From: DASQGA01 sp038209555
GTDB lineage: Bacteria > Actinomycetota > Thermoleophilia > Gaiellales > Gaiellaceae
NCBI GenBank assembly: GCA_038209555.1
Contig: JBBQXP010000075.1
Span: 1 to 14,361, forward strand
Direction of reading: 5' to 3'
DNA length: 14,361 nt
Part shown: positions 1-6,846 of the stretch, piece by piece
Numbering within the stretch: position 1 is the stretch's first letter
Layout of the letters: each line of letters starts with the position of its first letter
Program-made: the position numbers and the translations under genes
Notes under the pieces: model-generated
Told to the model about the DNA's origin: nothing
Databases searched by the model: none
What the model saw: the letters and a program-made list of their open reading frames with translations, nothing else

Positions 1-726
1 GCCCCCACGGCAGCCTTCTCGGCGACGCCTAGGAGTGGGACGGCACCTTTGAACGTCAGCTTCACGGATCAGTCCACGGGCGCGCCGGGCTCCTGGGCCT
101 GGGATTTCCAAAACGACGGTGTCGTCGACTCGAACGCCCAGAATCCGAGCTTCCAGTACACGACGCCCGGCACCTACTCGGTCAAGCTGACGGTCGCAAA
201 CGGGGCCGGCTCGAACAGCCGCACCGAGACCGACTACATCAGCGTCTCACCCGCAGGCGGAGCCACGAGCGTCACCTACCTCCCCACAGATGACGCCTAT
301 GTCCGCTCCAACTTCCCGGACGAGAACACCGGCGCCGCCCCCACCCTGCGTGCCTACAAGTCGAGCACGGCCCAGACGGACTCCTTTCTCCGCTTCGCGG
401 TCGGCGCCCCGGCCGGCAGCGTCAGCTCCGCGAAGCTGAGGCTGTTCGTCAGAGACGCGAGCCCGAACGGGGGCTTCCTCTTCACGGCCGACCCGAACTG
501 GAGCGAAAGCGCGCTCACCTGGAACACGCGGCCGACGATCGGAACGACGACGATCGCAAGCGCCGGCGCCGTCACGGTCGGAACCTGGATCGAGCTCGAC
601 GTCACAGCGATCGTCACCGGCCAGGGCCCGTACAGCTTCGTCCTCCGGGGAGCCTCAGGCGACGTCGCCTACTACGACTCCGAAGAAGCTGCCAACAAGC
701 CACAGCTCGTCATGACCTCCGGCTGA
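1..726 (+). CDS. PKD and DNRLRE domain surface protein, C-terminal part
   Basis: The reading frame is open from base 1, so the gene starts to the left of the window and 241 residues are visible. Visible residues 1 to about 84 form a PKD domain, with the typical WDFQNDG core and a later PGTYSVKLTV strand. Residues about 89-240 match a DNRLRE/CBM96-type module: a DAYVRSNFPDENTG segment, then WSESALTWNTRP, and a closing DSEEAANKPQL. Both are extracellular beta-sandwich modules, usually found in secreted or cell-surface proteins of soil bacteria that contact glycans or other cells. The protein ends right after the DNRLRE module with no C-terminal membrane anchor. The upstream part may hold a catalytic or propeller domain that cannot be seen here. 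A TTG at 49 lies inside the PKD domain and is not a real start. It may be functionally linked to the flippase that follows on the same strand, but this is inference. Confidence 0.9.
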   Translation, partial: APTAAFSATPRSGTAPLNVSFTDQSTGAPGSWAWDFQNDGVVDSNAQNPSFQYTTPGTYSVKLTVANGAGSNSRTETDYISVSPAGGATSVTYLPTDDAYVRSNFPDENTGAAPTLRAYKSSTAQTDSFLRFAVGAPAGSVSSAKLRLFVRDASPNGGFLFTADPNWSESALTWNTRPTIGTTTIASAGAVTVGTWIELDVTAIVTGQGPYSFVLRGASGDVAYYDSEEAANKPQLVMTSG

Positions 727-844
727 CCAGGCTGAACCCGCTGACGCGGGAGCACGTGTGCGACGATGGACTCGCGGCCGCCGCCTGCTGTACCGGCCGC
801 GCTGGGCTCGGTATGGATAAGGCGCGGCGACCAACAAGGGATCG

Positions 845-2401
845 ATGAGCATGGGGGCATCCTCGAACACGGAGGCCGCGGCCTCCACAGCCCAGGAGAC
901 GACACGGAAGCAGATCCGCGGCTCGAGCCTGCTCTTGCTCGGCCGGTTCCTCTCGCTCGGAATCAACTTCGGCATCCAGATCCTGATCGTCCGCTACCTG
1001 TCGAAAGCGGACTACGGCGCCTTTGCCTACGCGCTTTCGATCGTGAGCCTTGGAGCGAGCATCGTGTCCTTCGGGCTCGACCGCTCGATCACCCGCTTCA
1101 TCCCGATCTACGAGGAGGACGGAGAGTACGACAAGCTCTGGGGCACGCTCGTCATGGTGCTCGGGACGATTCTTTCCCTGAGCTTCGCGATCGTGCTGCT
1201 CGTTTACGGGCTCCAGGGTTGGCTCGATGGAACGCTCGTGAGCGACCGCCAGGCCGTGTCGCTTCTCCTCATCATGATCTTCCTGACCCCCATCCAGGCG
1301 CTGGACGGGCTGCTCATGGGGATGTTCGCGGTCTTCTCGAAGCCGCGGGCGATCTTCTTCCGGAGAAACGTGCTCGCCCCCGCGCTCCGGCTGACGGTCG
1401 TCCTCCTCCTGGTGCTCGGCGAGGCCGACGTCGAGTTCCTCGCAGCCGGATACGTCGCCGCCGGGGCCATCGGTATCGGGCTCTACGGCGTCATGCTCTT
1501 CCGCACGCTTCGGCAGGATGGCCTGCTTGACCGCTTCCACGTCGGCCAGGTCAAGATGCCGGCCCGCGAGGTGTTCGGATTCACCGTTCCTCTGCTCGCC
1601 TCCGACCTGCTCTACGTCGCGGTCAACACCTCCGACGTGCTCCTGCTCGGCCACTATCGCGGATCCGTCGAGGTCGGCGAGCTACGCGTCGTGTGGCCGG
1701 CTGCTCAGCTCAACCAGCTCGTCATGGGCAGCTTCACGCTTCTCTTCACGCCGGTGGCCGCCCGCCTGTTCGCACGAAGGGATTACAAGGGGATCAGCGA
1801 CCTCTACTGGCAGACGGCGATCTGGATCGCGGTCCTCTCGTTCCCGATCTTCGCGCTCACCTTCTCGCTCGCCCAGCCGCTCACGTCGACGCTCTACGGT
1901 GCTCGCTACGAGGACTCGGCGACGTACCTGACGCTCCTCTCGCTCGCGTACTACTTCAATGCGGCACTCGGCTTCAACGGCCTGACGCTCAAGGTCTTCG
2001 GCAAGGTGCGCTTCATCGTCGTCATCAGCATCCTGGCCGCCATCGTGAACCTCGGGCTGAACTTTCTGCTGATCCCGCGCTACGGAGCGCTCGGTGCCGC
2101 GATCGGCACAGCCTCAACCCTGATCGCCCACAACGTCCTGAAACAGGTCGGGCTCAGAATGGGGACGGGCATCAGCCTCTTCCAGCGACGCGACGCTCCG
2201 GTCTACCTGGAGATCGCGGCCGGGGCCTTGCTGCTCCTCCTAGTCCACGTTCTCTTCGCGCCTCCGTTGGCTGTCGGCCTTGCGCTGGCCGCGGTCGTCT
2301 CGCTCGCCGTCGTCGCGTTGAACCGAAAGGCTCTGCGAGCCGCTCAGACCTTTCCGGAGCTGACGCGGTTCCGCCTCTTCCGGATCATCGTGGGTGAGTA
2401 G
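845..2401 (+). CDS. Wzx/MOP-family polysaccharide flippase
   Basis: This 518-residue integral membrane protein belongs to the polysaccharide biosynthesis (RfbX/Wzx, MATE-like) family. It would flip an undecaprenyl-linked oligosaccharide across the inner membrane. A short polar N-terminus (residues 1-26) is followed by the hallmark first helix and the motif ILIVRYLSKADYGAFAYA (46-63), which is characteristic of these flippases. Roughly 12-14 hydrophobic segments follow, for example about 99-122, 136-160, 182-193, 198-220, 321-343, 388-410 and 455-492. The length is normal for the family. AAGGG at 836-840 lies 4 bases before this ATG and 10 before a second ATG at 851, so the true start may be six bases later. 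The last 17 bases overlap the end of the convergent Wzz-like gene. Assignment to a Wzx/Wzy-type pathway is supported by the sugar phosphotransferase and Wzz-like genes in the same window. The transported glycan is unknown. Confidence 0.93.
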   Translation: MSMGASSNTEAAASTAQETTRKQIRGSSLLLLGRFLSLGINFGIQILIVRYLSKADYGAFAYALSIVSLGASIVSFGLDRSITRFIPIYEEDGEYDKLWGTLVMVLGTILSLSFAIVLLVYGLQGWLDGTLVSDRQAVSLLLIMIFLTPIQALDGLLMGMFAVFSKPRAIFFRRNVLAPALRLTVVLLLVLGEADVEFLAAGYVAAGAIGIGLYGVMLFRTLRQDGLLDRFHVGQVKMPAREVFGFTVPLLASDLLYVAVNTSDVLLLGHYRGSVEVGELRVVWPAAQLNQLVMGSFTLLFTPVAARLFARRDYKGISDLYWQTAIWIAVLSFPIFALTFSLAQPLTSTLYGARYEDSATYLTLLSLAYYFNAALGFNGLTLKVFGKVRFIVVISILAAIVNLGLNFLLIPRYGALGAAIGTASTLIAHNVLKQVGLRMGTGISLFQRRDAPVYLEIAAGALLLLLVHVLFAPPLAVGLALAAVVSLAVVALNRKALRAAQTFPELTRFRLFRIIVGE

Positions 2402-3734
2402 GAGCCGTGGGCAAGGTCTCGGTGAGGACGGCGCCCGAAAGGCGCCCGCCCGTCGCGACAACTGCGTCCCGGGTTCGCAGAACGGCGGTGCGGCGCGTCC
2501 GCCCGCGTCTGGCGACGAGCACGGTGGCGTCGACGGCCCCAGCCCAGACGGACGCGCCCGCGACTTCCGCGACGCACGGCGCCCCGAGCACGACCAGGTC
2601 CGCGTCCTCGAGAAGCCGTTCGACCAGGCGGTCGATCTCCTCGAGCGCGAGCCACTCGGAGCCGAGCCGCCTTCGCGAAACCACCACGACCCCCGCGTCG
2701 TTCGGAGCCTCGAGAAGCTCGAACGTGTCGCTGTCCTTGTCGGGTGGGCGCCGCGACCCTCTTCCTTCCCGTTTCGCCACACGGATTCGACCGGCGGATT
2801 TCTCGTCGTGGCCCAGGTTCACGAGCTTGGTGCGCAGACCGCCCGCCGCGTATGTCGCGGCCAGGTTCGCCGCGAGATCGCGGGCGCTGCTCGAGGTGTC
2901 CGCGCCGATCAGGAGGAGACTTCGGACGGTTCGGCCTTGCCCGGTTGACCTCAGCCGCCCCGCGAGGAGGGGCGAGCCGACGAAACCCTCTGTCGACCGC
3001 TTGGCTTGCGCACCCCGGCGCGTTCGCCGGCCCTCGTCGAGCCGCTGGACGGCCCCGAGGAACGGTGCCTGCGTGAGGACACCGAGTTCCTCGCCGCTCG
3101 CCACCGTGCCGCCGTTGGCGCCGAGAAGAAGCGCCAGCGCGAGCGAGAGGAGGAGACCCGCGAAAGCGCCGAAGCTCGTCGAAAGGACGACGTTCGGCCC
3201 GACCCGCGAGCTCGTCCCGCGCTCCACGATCTCGAGCGTCTTCGGTCGATTGGACGGTGCTCGGGCCGAGCGGGGCTGCGTGTCCACGTAGATCTTCAAC
3301 CGCCTGGCAAGCTCGGTCGCCGTGGCGGTCGCACGCGCACTGTCATCGTCCCGGACGCGGATCGTGAGGAGGCGGGTCGCCCTGTCGGCTTCGGCCCGGA
3401 CCTTCGTGCGGAGGCGTGCTACCCCGTACGGGAGCGCGAGCTCTTTGACGGTGGGCCTCAGAACAGCGGGACTCGACACGAGCTCCACGTAGGTCGGAGC
3501 GCTGTCAGAGGCGAGCGAGAGCCCCGAGCTGTCGACCGTCCCCGGCACGACGAGCAGCTGCGCTTCGGCTTCGTACGTCGGTGTAGTTAGTGTCGCGTAG
3601 ACGTAGGCGAGGGCAGCGCAAACGAGCGGCACCAGGACGAGGAGCTTCCACCAACGCCTCGCGACGGCGAGGAACCCTTCCTCTGGAGAAGTCTGTCCCG
3701 TCAGGCTCGGTCGCGAGGCGGATGCTGCGGTCAT
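2385..3734 (-). CDS. Wzz-like chain-length protein with degenerate BY-kinase domain
   Basis: This 449-residue protein has a Wzz-type layout. There is a cytoplasmic N-terminus, a first membrane helix at about 29-48 after RRWWK, an extracytoplasmic part (about 50-180) with the family's YEAEAQLLV beginning, and a second helix at about 182-206. A cytoplasmic domain of about 240 residues follows, placed where a bacterial tyrosine kinase normally sits. Its core keeps the fold pattern: LLLIGADTSSSARDLAANLA at 273-292, then LRTKLVNLG, then DADLVVLGAPCVAEVA. However, it has no Walker A GKS/T, no VDxD Walker A', and no C-terminal tyrosine cluster. It is therefore probably a pseudokinase that sets glycan chain length or recruits partners. 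GGGAGG lies directly against the ATG with no spacer; an AGGA 8 bases upstream is better placed. It follows the RTX gene after a hairpin, and its 3' end overlaps the flippase gene by 17 bases in convergent orientation. Confidence 0.85.
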   Translation of the reverse strand: MTAASASRPSLTGQTSPEEGFLAVARRWWKLLVLVPLVCAALAYVYATLTTPTYEAEAQLLVVPGTVDSSGLSLASDSAPTYVELVSSPAVLRPTVKELALPYGVARLRTKVRAEADRATRLLTIRVRDDDSARATATATELARRLKIYVDTQPRSARAPSNRPKTLEIVERGTSSRVGPNVVLSTSFGAFAGLLLSLALALLLGANGGTVASGEELGVLTQAPFLGAVQRLDEGRRTRRGAQAKRSTEGFVGSPLLAGRLRSTGQGRTVRSLLLIGADTSSSARDLAANLAATYAAGGLRTKLVNLGHDEKSAGRIRVAKREGRGSRRPPDKDSDTFELLEAPNDAGVVVVSRRRLGSEWLALEEIDRLVERLLEDADLVVLGAPCVAEVAGASVWAGAVDATVLVARRGRTRRTAVLRTRDAVVATGGRLSGAVLTETLPTAPTHPR

Positions 3735-3765
3735 CCTCCCGATCCTAGTTTTCCCTGCTCGAACC

Positions 3766-3793
3766 GAGAGGCGGCCCAGTTGGACCGCCTCTC
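3766..3793 (-). terminator. Inverted repeat downstream of the RTX gene
   Basis: A perfect 9-base inverted repeat (GAGAGGCGG at 3766-3774, CCGCCTCTC at 3785-3793) encloses a 10-base loop that can close two further G-C pairs. It lies 34 bases past the stop of the RTX gene and 31 bases before the ATG of the Wzz-like gene. There is no T-run after it on either strand, so it would be a non-canonical terminator, an attenuator or an mRNA-stabilising hairpin. The structure is seen directly; the role is inferred. Confidence 0.5.
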
Positions 3794-3827
3794 CGGCTCG
3801 TGTTCTCGGTGTCCGCGTCGCGGCGCC

Positions 3828-5711
3828 CTAGAAGAGCCTCTCGATGCTCACCGTCCTATCGTGGCGGTCGATCCGGGCGCGATCCCGGCCTGGGCCGCCG
3901 TTCACGACCTCGCCCAGCCGATCGCGGGCGATGAGCGTGTCGGACCCGCGGCCGCCCCTGAAGACGTCGCGACCTGGACCGCCGACGAGCCGGTCGTTGC
4001 CCGGTCCGCCGAGCAGGATGTCGCGGCCCCGTCCGCCGAGCAGGGCGTCGGAGCCGGGGCCTCCGACGAGCCTGTCGTTTCCGCCGCCTCCGAGGAGGCG
4101 ATCCGCCTTCGCTCCACCGACCAGCCGGTCGCCGCCGCCGCCTCCGTTCAGGAGGTCGCGGCCCGCTCCGCCCCTGATCACGTCCCTTCCGGGGCCGCCG
4201 AGGATGCGGTCATTGCCGCCGAGGCCGGCGATCTGATCGTTGCCGCCCAGGCCGCAGATCACATCGGCCCGAGCCGTGCCGACGAGCACGTCGGGACCGC
4301 TTGTGCCCCTGATCGTGCACCCGCCCCCGCCGGGCGGGGGCGCTCCGGCCGTCAGCTCCTCGAAGTGGTGCCAGTAGGTCTTGACGGCCGCTCCGGTAGC
4401 GCTCGACGCCAGGACGAGGATGTCGCTCACGCTCGTGACGCTTTGCTTCGTCGACGTCGCATTGTTCAGGAGGACGTCCGGAACCTCGGCGCGCATGACA
4501 GGTCGTGCCGAGCTGACTGCGAACGAGATCGGGTTCATACGAGACACCTTCTCGTAGATGTCTCCTCCCGACTGCCCGTCCGAGCTCGTAGTGTGCGGGC
4601 CCGTCTCGAAGACATGGATGCTGTTGTGCTCCTCGTCGAGAACCACGATCGGGCGCGTCCTGCTGTTGGAGGCAGGCGAGATCAGATAGTCCTTCCAGAG
4701 TCCTGTTGCTGCCGAGCGAACGAGCAGTCGCGTCTGCGGCTTTTCCGGCGAGAAGAACTTCGTCTTCGTGGCTGCGTAGACATTCCCGGCTGCGTCCGCC
4801 TTCACGTTCAGGTGGTCGTCCGCCAGCTTGTTTCCGAACGACGCGTTCTCGACCGGGCCCCAGGCGTCGCCGGCCCCTAGGACTCTGAACCTATAGGCCT
4901 CGCCGCCGGGTTCCTGCTGGTCGCTCCACATGACGCCAATCGAGCCTCCGAACCTGATCACCGCGGAGACGTCGTCGGGCGCTGCTCCGCCGATTTGCTC
5001 CGGAGCCGACCAGACGCAACTGGCCGCGGCCCCGAGGCAGGGTCCGTTCGTGTGACTCACGAGAACCTGGCGGCCCGCGCCGGCCGTCGGCTGCTGGACC
5101 CAGGTGGCCCAGAACCTGCCGTCCGCGCCCTTGTCGAACACGAGCGTCTCGCTGCGCTCGTCGAGTTTGATCGGCACGGGGCTCGGTTTGATCGGCACGG
5201 GGCTCGTGAAGTCCGGCGTGTACGTGTTGGCCACCGTGTCGTAGGAGTAGCGGGAGAACTCCATCGGCTGCGGCTTCGCCGGAGTCGGGTTGAAGCCGGC
5301 GTTCTCGACGAAGATGTGCGAGGAAACCCAGAGATGTGTGCCGTCCCAGAGCGTGTCTTGGCGGCTGCTGTCGCGATTGTCGGTCTCGACGTCCGTATCG
5401 GTCCACCCCTGCGTCACCTTGTCGAGCCGGAAGATGTGCCACGCGCTGGTGTCCACATCGAACATGGACGCCCACCAGAAGCCGTCGTTGAACCAGAGCT
5501 TGCTCTCACCCTTGTAGCCGCTCGGCGAGCCGCTGACGCCGGCCGCGAAGTGCGGCCCTTCGACGCCGATGTTCGCCGCCCCTGCCGCCGCAGGCATGGC
5601 CATCGTCAACACGACGGCGACGGACGTCAGAGCCTTCGCAAGCAACCGCCTCGTGCGCGTGCCTTCCCTACGGTCGGCACTCGAGCGCGTTCCAGCACCT
5701 TTCCCCGACAT
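3828..5711 (-). CDS. Secreted beta-propeller-like protein with C-terminal RTX repeats
   Basis: This is a 627-residue exported protein. The ATG at 5711 is preceded by GAGGAGGGG with a 6-base gap from GGAGG, which decides the start over an in-frame ATG 43 codons upstream. Residues 1-46 form a long Sec signal peptide: a basic region with RTRR, a hydrophobic stretch AVVLTMAMPAAAG, and likely cleavage after AGAA. Residues about 50-455 contain recurring strand blocks such as KLWFNDGFWWASMF, LWDGTHLWVSS, GRFWATWVQ, SIGVMWSDQQ and NVYAATKTKF, which suggest a beta-propeller; no catalytic residues are obvious. A PPPGGGGC linker leads to about 14 calcium-binding nonapeptides of the GGxGxDxLx type (469 to about 613). 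It is probably a cell-surface or matrix protein that folds outside the cell when it binds calcium. It is separated by 121 bases from the deacetylase gene and may have its own promoter, although I could not find convincing -35/-10 boxes. Confidence 0.88.
   Translation of the reverse strand: MSGKGAGTRSSADRREGTRTRRLLAKALTSVAVVLTMAMPAAAGAANIGVEGPHFAAGVSGSPSGYKGESKLWFNDGFWWASMFDVDTSAWHIFRLDKVTQGWTDTDVETDNRDSSRQDTLWDGTHLWVSSHIFVENAGFNPTPAKPQPMEFSRYSYDTVANTYTPDFTSPVPIKPSPVPIKLDERSETLVFDKGADGRFWATWVQQPTAGAGRQVLVSHTNGPCLGAAASCVWSAPEQIGGAAPDDVSAVIRFGGSIGVMWSDQQEPGGEAYRFRVLGAGDAWGPVENASFGNKLADDHLNVKADAAGNVYAATKTKFFSPEKPQTRLLVRSAATGLWKDYLISPASNSRTRPIVVLDEEHNSIHVFETGPHTTSSDGQSGGDIYEKVSRMNPISFAVSSARPVMRAEVPDVLLNNATSTKQSVTSVSDILVLASSATGAAVKTYWHHFEELTAGAPPPGGGGCTIRGTSGPDVLVGTARADVICGLGGNDQIAGLGGNDRILGGPGRDVIRGGAGRDLLNGGGGGDRLVGGAKADRLLGGGGNDRLVGGPGSDALLGGRGRDILLGGPGNDRLVGGPGRDVFRGGRGSDTLIARDRLGEVVNGGPGRDRARIDRHDRTVSIERLF
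3873..4307 (-). repeat. Tandem RTX calcium-binding nonapeptide repeats
   Basis: Within the secreted protein, about 14 consecutive 27-base units encode nonapeptides such as GGNDRLVGG and GGPGRDVIR. Twelve to thirteen are near-canonical, one (GGAKADRLL) has lost the central glycine, and a short break (ARDRLGEVVN) precedes the last unit. In known RTX proteins these repeats form a calcium-bound parallel beta roll. The coding repetition also keeps unusually long frames open on the opposite strand. Confidence 0.9.
5165..5206 (-). repeat. Perfect 21-base tandem duplication inside the RTX gene
   Basis: Two identical 21-base units stand head to tail at 5165-5185 and 5186-5206. Together they encode the doubled heptapeptide SPVPIKP/SPVPIK at residues 170-182 of the secreted propeller-like protein. 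The frame is kept. The lack of any difference between the copies points to a recent replication-slippage event or to sequence constraint. The position is a likely inter-blade loop. Confidence 0.9.
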
Positions 5712-5714
5712 GTA

Positions 5715-5723
5715 CCCCTCCTC
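5715..5723 (-). promoter_or_regulatory. Strong ribosome binding site of the RTX gene
   Basis: GAGGAGGGG on the - strand lies just upstream of the ATG at 5711, with 6 bases between GGAGG and the start. It is one of the best Shine-Dalgarno sites in the window, fixes the start of the secreted protein, and places the predicted signal peptide at the N-terminus. Confidence 0.8.
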
Positions 5724-5832
5724 GTTCACCGAAGTGTCCCGGAATTGACCCCTGTTACTGGCTTGGAAGGTAGCACCTCCGCCCCTTTGACGGAAGCCTG
5801 AAGATGTAAACGTTGTGTTCACGCCCACGGCC

Positions 5833-6846
5833 TCAGGCACCGAGCCGATCCCACCAGGGAAGAAGCTGCGCCCGTAGCGCGGGGAAGCCGAAACGGCGGC
5901 TCACATTGAGCCGCCGCAGCCGTAGCCAGTCGGAACGACCGATGCGGTTGTTGCCCCGCTTCGTCGAGAACGCGAGCTCGAAGCCCACCTCGCGGACGAC
6001 GTCGACCACCGAGTCGCTCAGGCCGCCGCTCGGATAGGCGAGCACGTGCGAGACCGTGCCTATCTCACGTTCGAGATCCTCGAGCGAGCCCACGATCTCC
6101 TCGCGGACGCGCTCGCGCGGCACACGGTCGAGGAGCGGATGTGTGCGGGTATGCGGCGCGAGAGCGACGCCCTCACCGGCCAGCGCGCGAAGCTCGTCCC
6201 AGCCGAGGACGGGGGACACGGCCGCGGGCTGCTCGAACCGGCCGACAAGGCGCTCGAGCTCCCCCTGCAGCCGGCTATCTGGGAGCGTCTTCAGATGTCG
6301 TCGAAGCGACCGGTACGCCGCGATACGGTCGGCCTCGGTCGCGAGCGCCGCCGGTCCGTCAGGTGTCTCGACCTGCGCACCCGGAGGCGCGAGGGTTATC
6401 GCGGCCCAAAGCCGGTCCCACCAGAACGCTAGAACGGGCCGGTCTGGATAGGCGGTGGCGACGAAGAGCGTGACCGGAACCCCGAGTGTGCGCAGGCGGG
6501 GCCATGCGTGCTCCGCGAAGTCGCGATAGGCATCGTCGAACGTGACGAGCACGGCACGCCGCGGCAAGCCCGCCCGGCCGCGGCGTACCTCGAGGAGGTC
6601 GGCCAGGGAGATCGGCCGGTAGCGTGTGGTGACGAAAAGCATCTGCTCCTCGAACTCGGACGGCGTCGCGCTGAGCAAGCCTGGATAGAGGAGAGGAGCT
6701 CCATCCGGCTCGTCCACGCGGTGGTAGGTGAGCACGGCAAGCTGCCCGGCCGGAGTGGCTGCCTCGAGGAACCCTGCGAGTCGGTCGAACGCAGTGCTCC
6801 GGAGGAGCGGCCCGACGACGTTGAGAGGCTTTCTCCTAGCTGCCAC
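5833..6846 (-). CDS. NodB-type polysaccharide deacetylase, cytoplasmic form
   Basis: This 337-residue protein belongs to the carbohydrate esterase 4/NodB family, which removes N- or O-acetyl groups from sugars with a metal-bound water. The motifs are clear: TFDD at 102-105 (catalytic base D104, metal ligand D105), HTRTH at 232-236 (metal ligands H232 and H236), and AYPSGG at 270-275 in place of the RxPY region. The early strand AVLTYHRV (37-44) is typical of the family, and a variable insert lies at about 140-210. No signal peptide or membrane helix is visible, so it would act in the cytoplasm on a nucleotide sugar or lipid-linked precursor rather than on finished polymer. The start is GTG at 6846, overlapping the ATP-grasp gene by 11 bases, which suggests translational coupling. 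It is the last gene of the coupled series; a 121-base gap follows before the RTX gene. Confidence 0.9.
   Translation of the reverse strand: MAARRKPLNVVGPLLRSTAFDRLAGFLEAATPAGQLAVLTYHRVDEPDGAPLLYPGLLSATPSEFEEQMLFVTTRYRPISLADLLEVRRGRAGLPRRAVLVTFDDAYRDFAEHAWPRLRTLGVPVTLFVATAYPDRPVLAFWWDRLWAAITLAPPGAQVETPDGPAALATEADRIAAYRSLRRHLKTLPDSRLQGELERLVGRFEQPAAVSPVLGWDELRALAGEGVALAPHTRTHPLLDRVPRERVREEIVGSLEDLEREIGTVSHVLAYPSGGLSDSVVDVVREVGFELAFSTKRGNNRIGRSDWLRLRRLNVSRRFGFPALRAQLLPWWDRLGA

Noticed and set aside
737..750. Five-base-stem hairpin (CCCGC/GCGGG) after the PKD/DNRLRE gene
   Set aside because: The stem is short, there is no T-run, and such stems are expected by chance at this GC content, so I do not call it a terminator.
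710..1654. Long - strand open frame (314 codons) across the flippase gene
   Set aside because: It is a GC-rich shadow of the flippase: rich in Glu, Arg and His without any recognisable domain, and the flippase frame is unmistakable.
3873..4307. CRISPR-like or satellite repeat array
   Set aside because: The 27-base periodicity is fully explained by RTX nonapeptide codons in one open frame; there are no spacers.
3780..4880. Long + strand open frame (366 codons) opposite the RTX gene, rich in Ala and Val repeats
   Set aside because: It mirrors the RTX repeats and GC-rich codons of the opposite strand, matches no family, and the - strand frame has a signal peptide, strong ribosome site and clear motifs.
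5743..5775. TTGACC box on the + strand in the gap between the deacetylase and RTX genes
   Set aside because: No convincing -10 box follows at the right distance and no + strand gene lies downstream.
5712..5840. Upstream in-frame ATG for the RTX gene that would add 43 residues
   Set aside because: It would bury the signal peptide inside the chain and overlap the deacetylase gene, and the inner ATG has a far better ribosome site.
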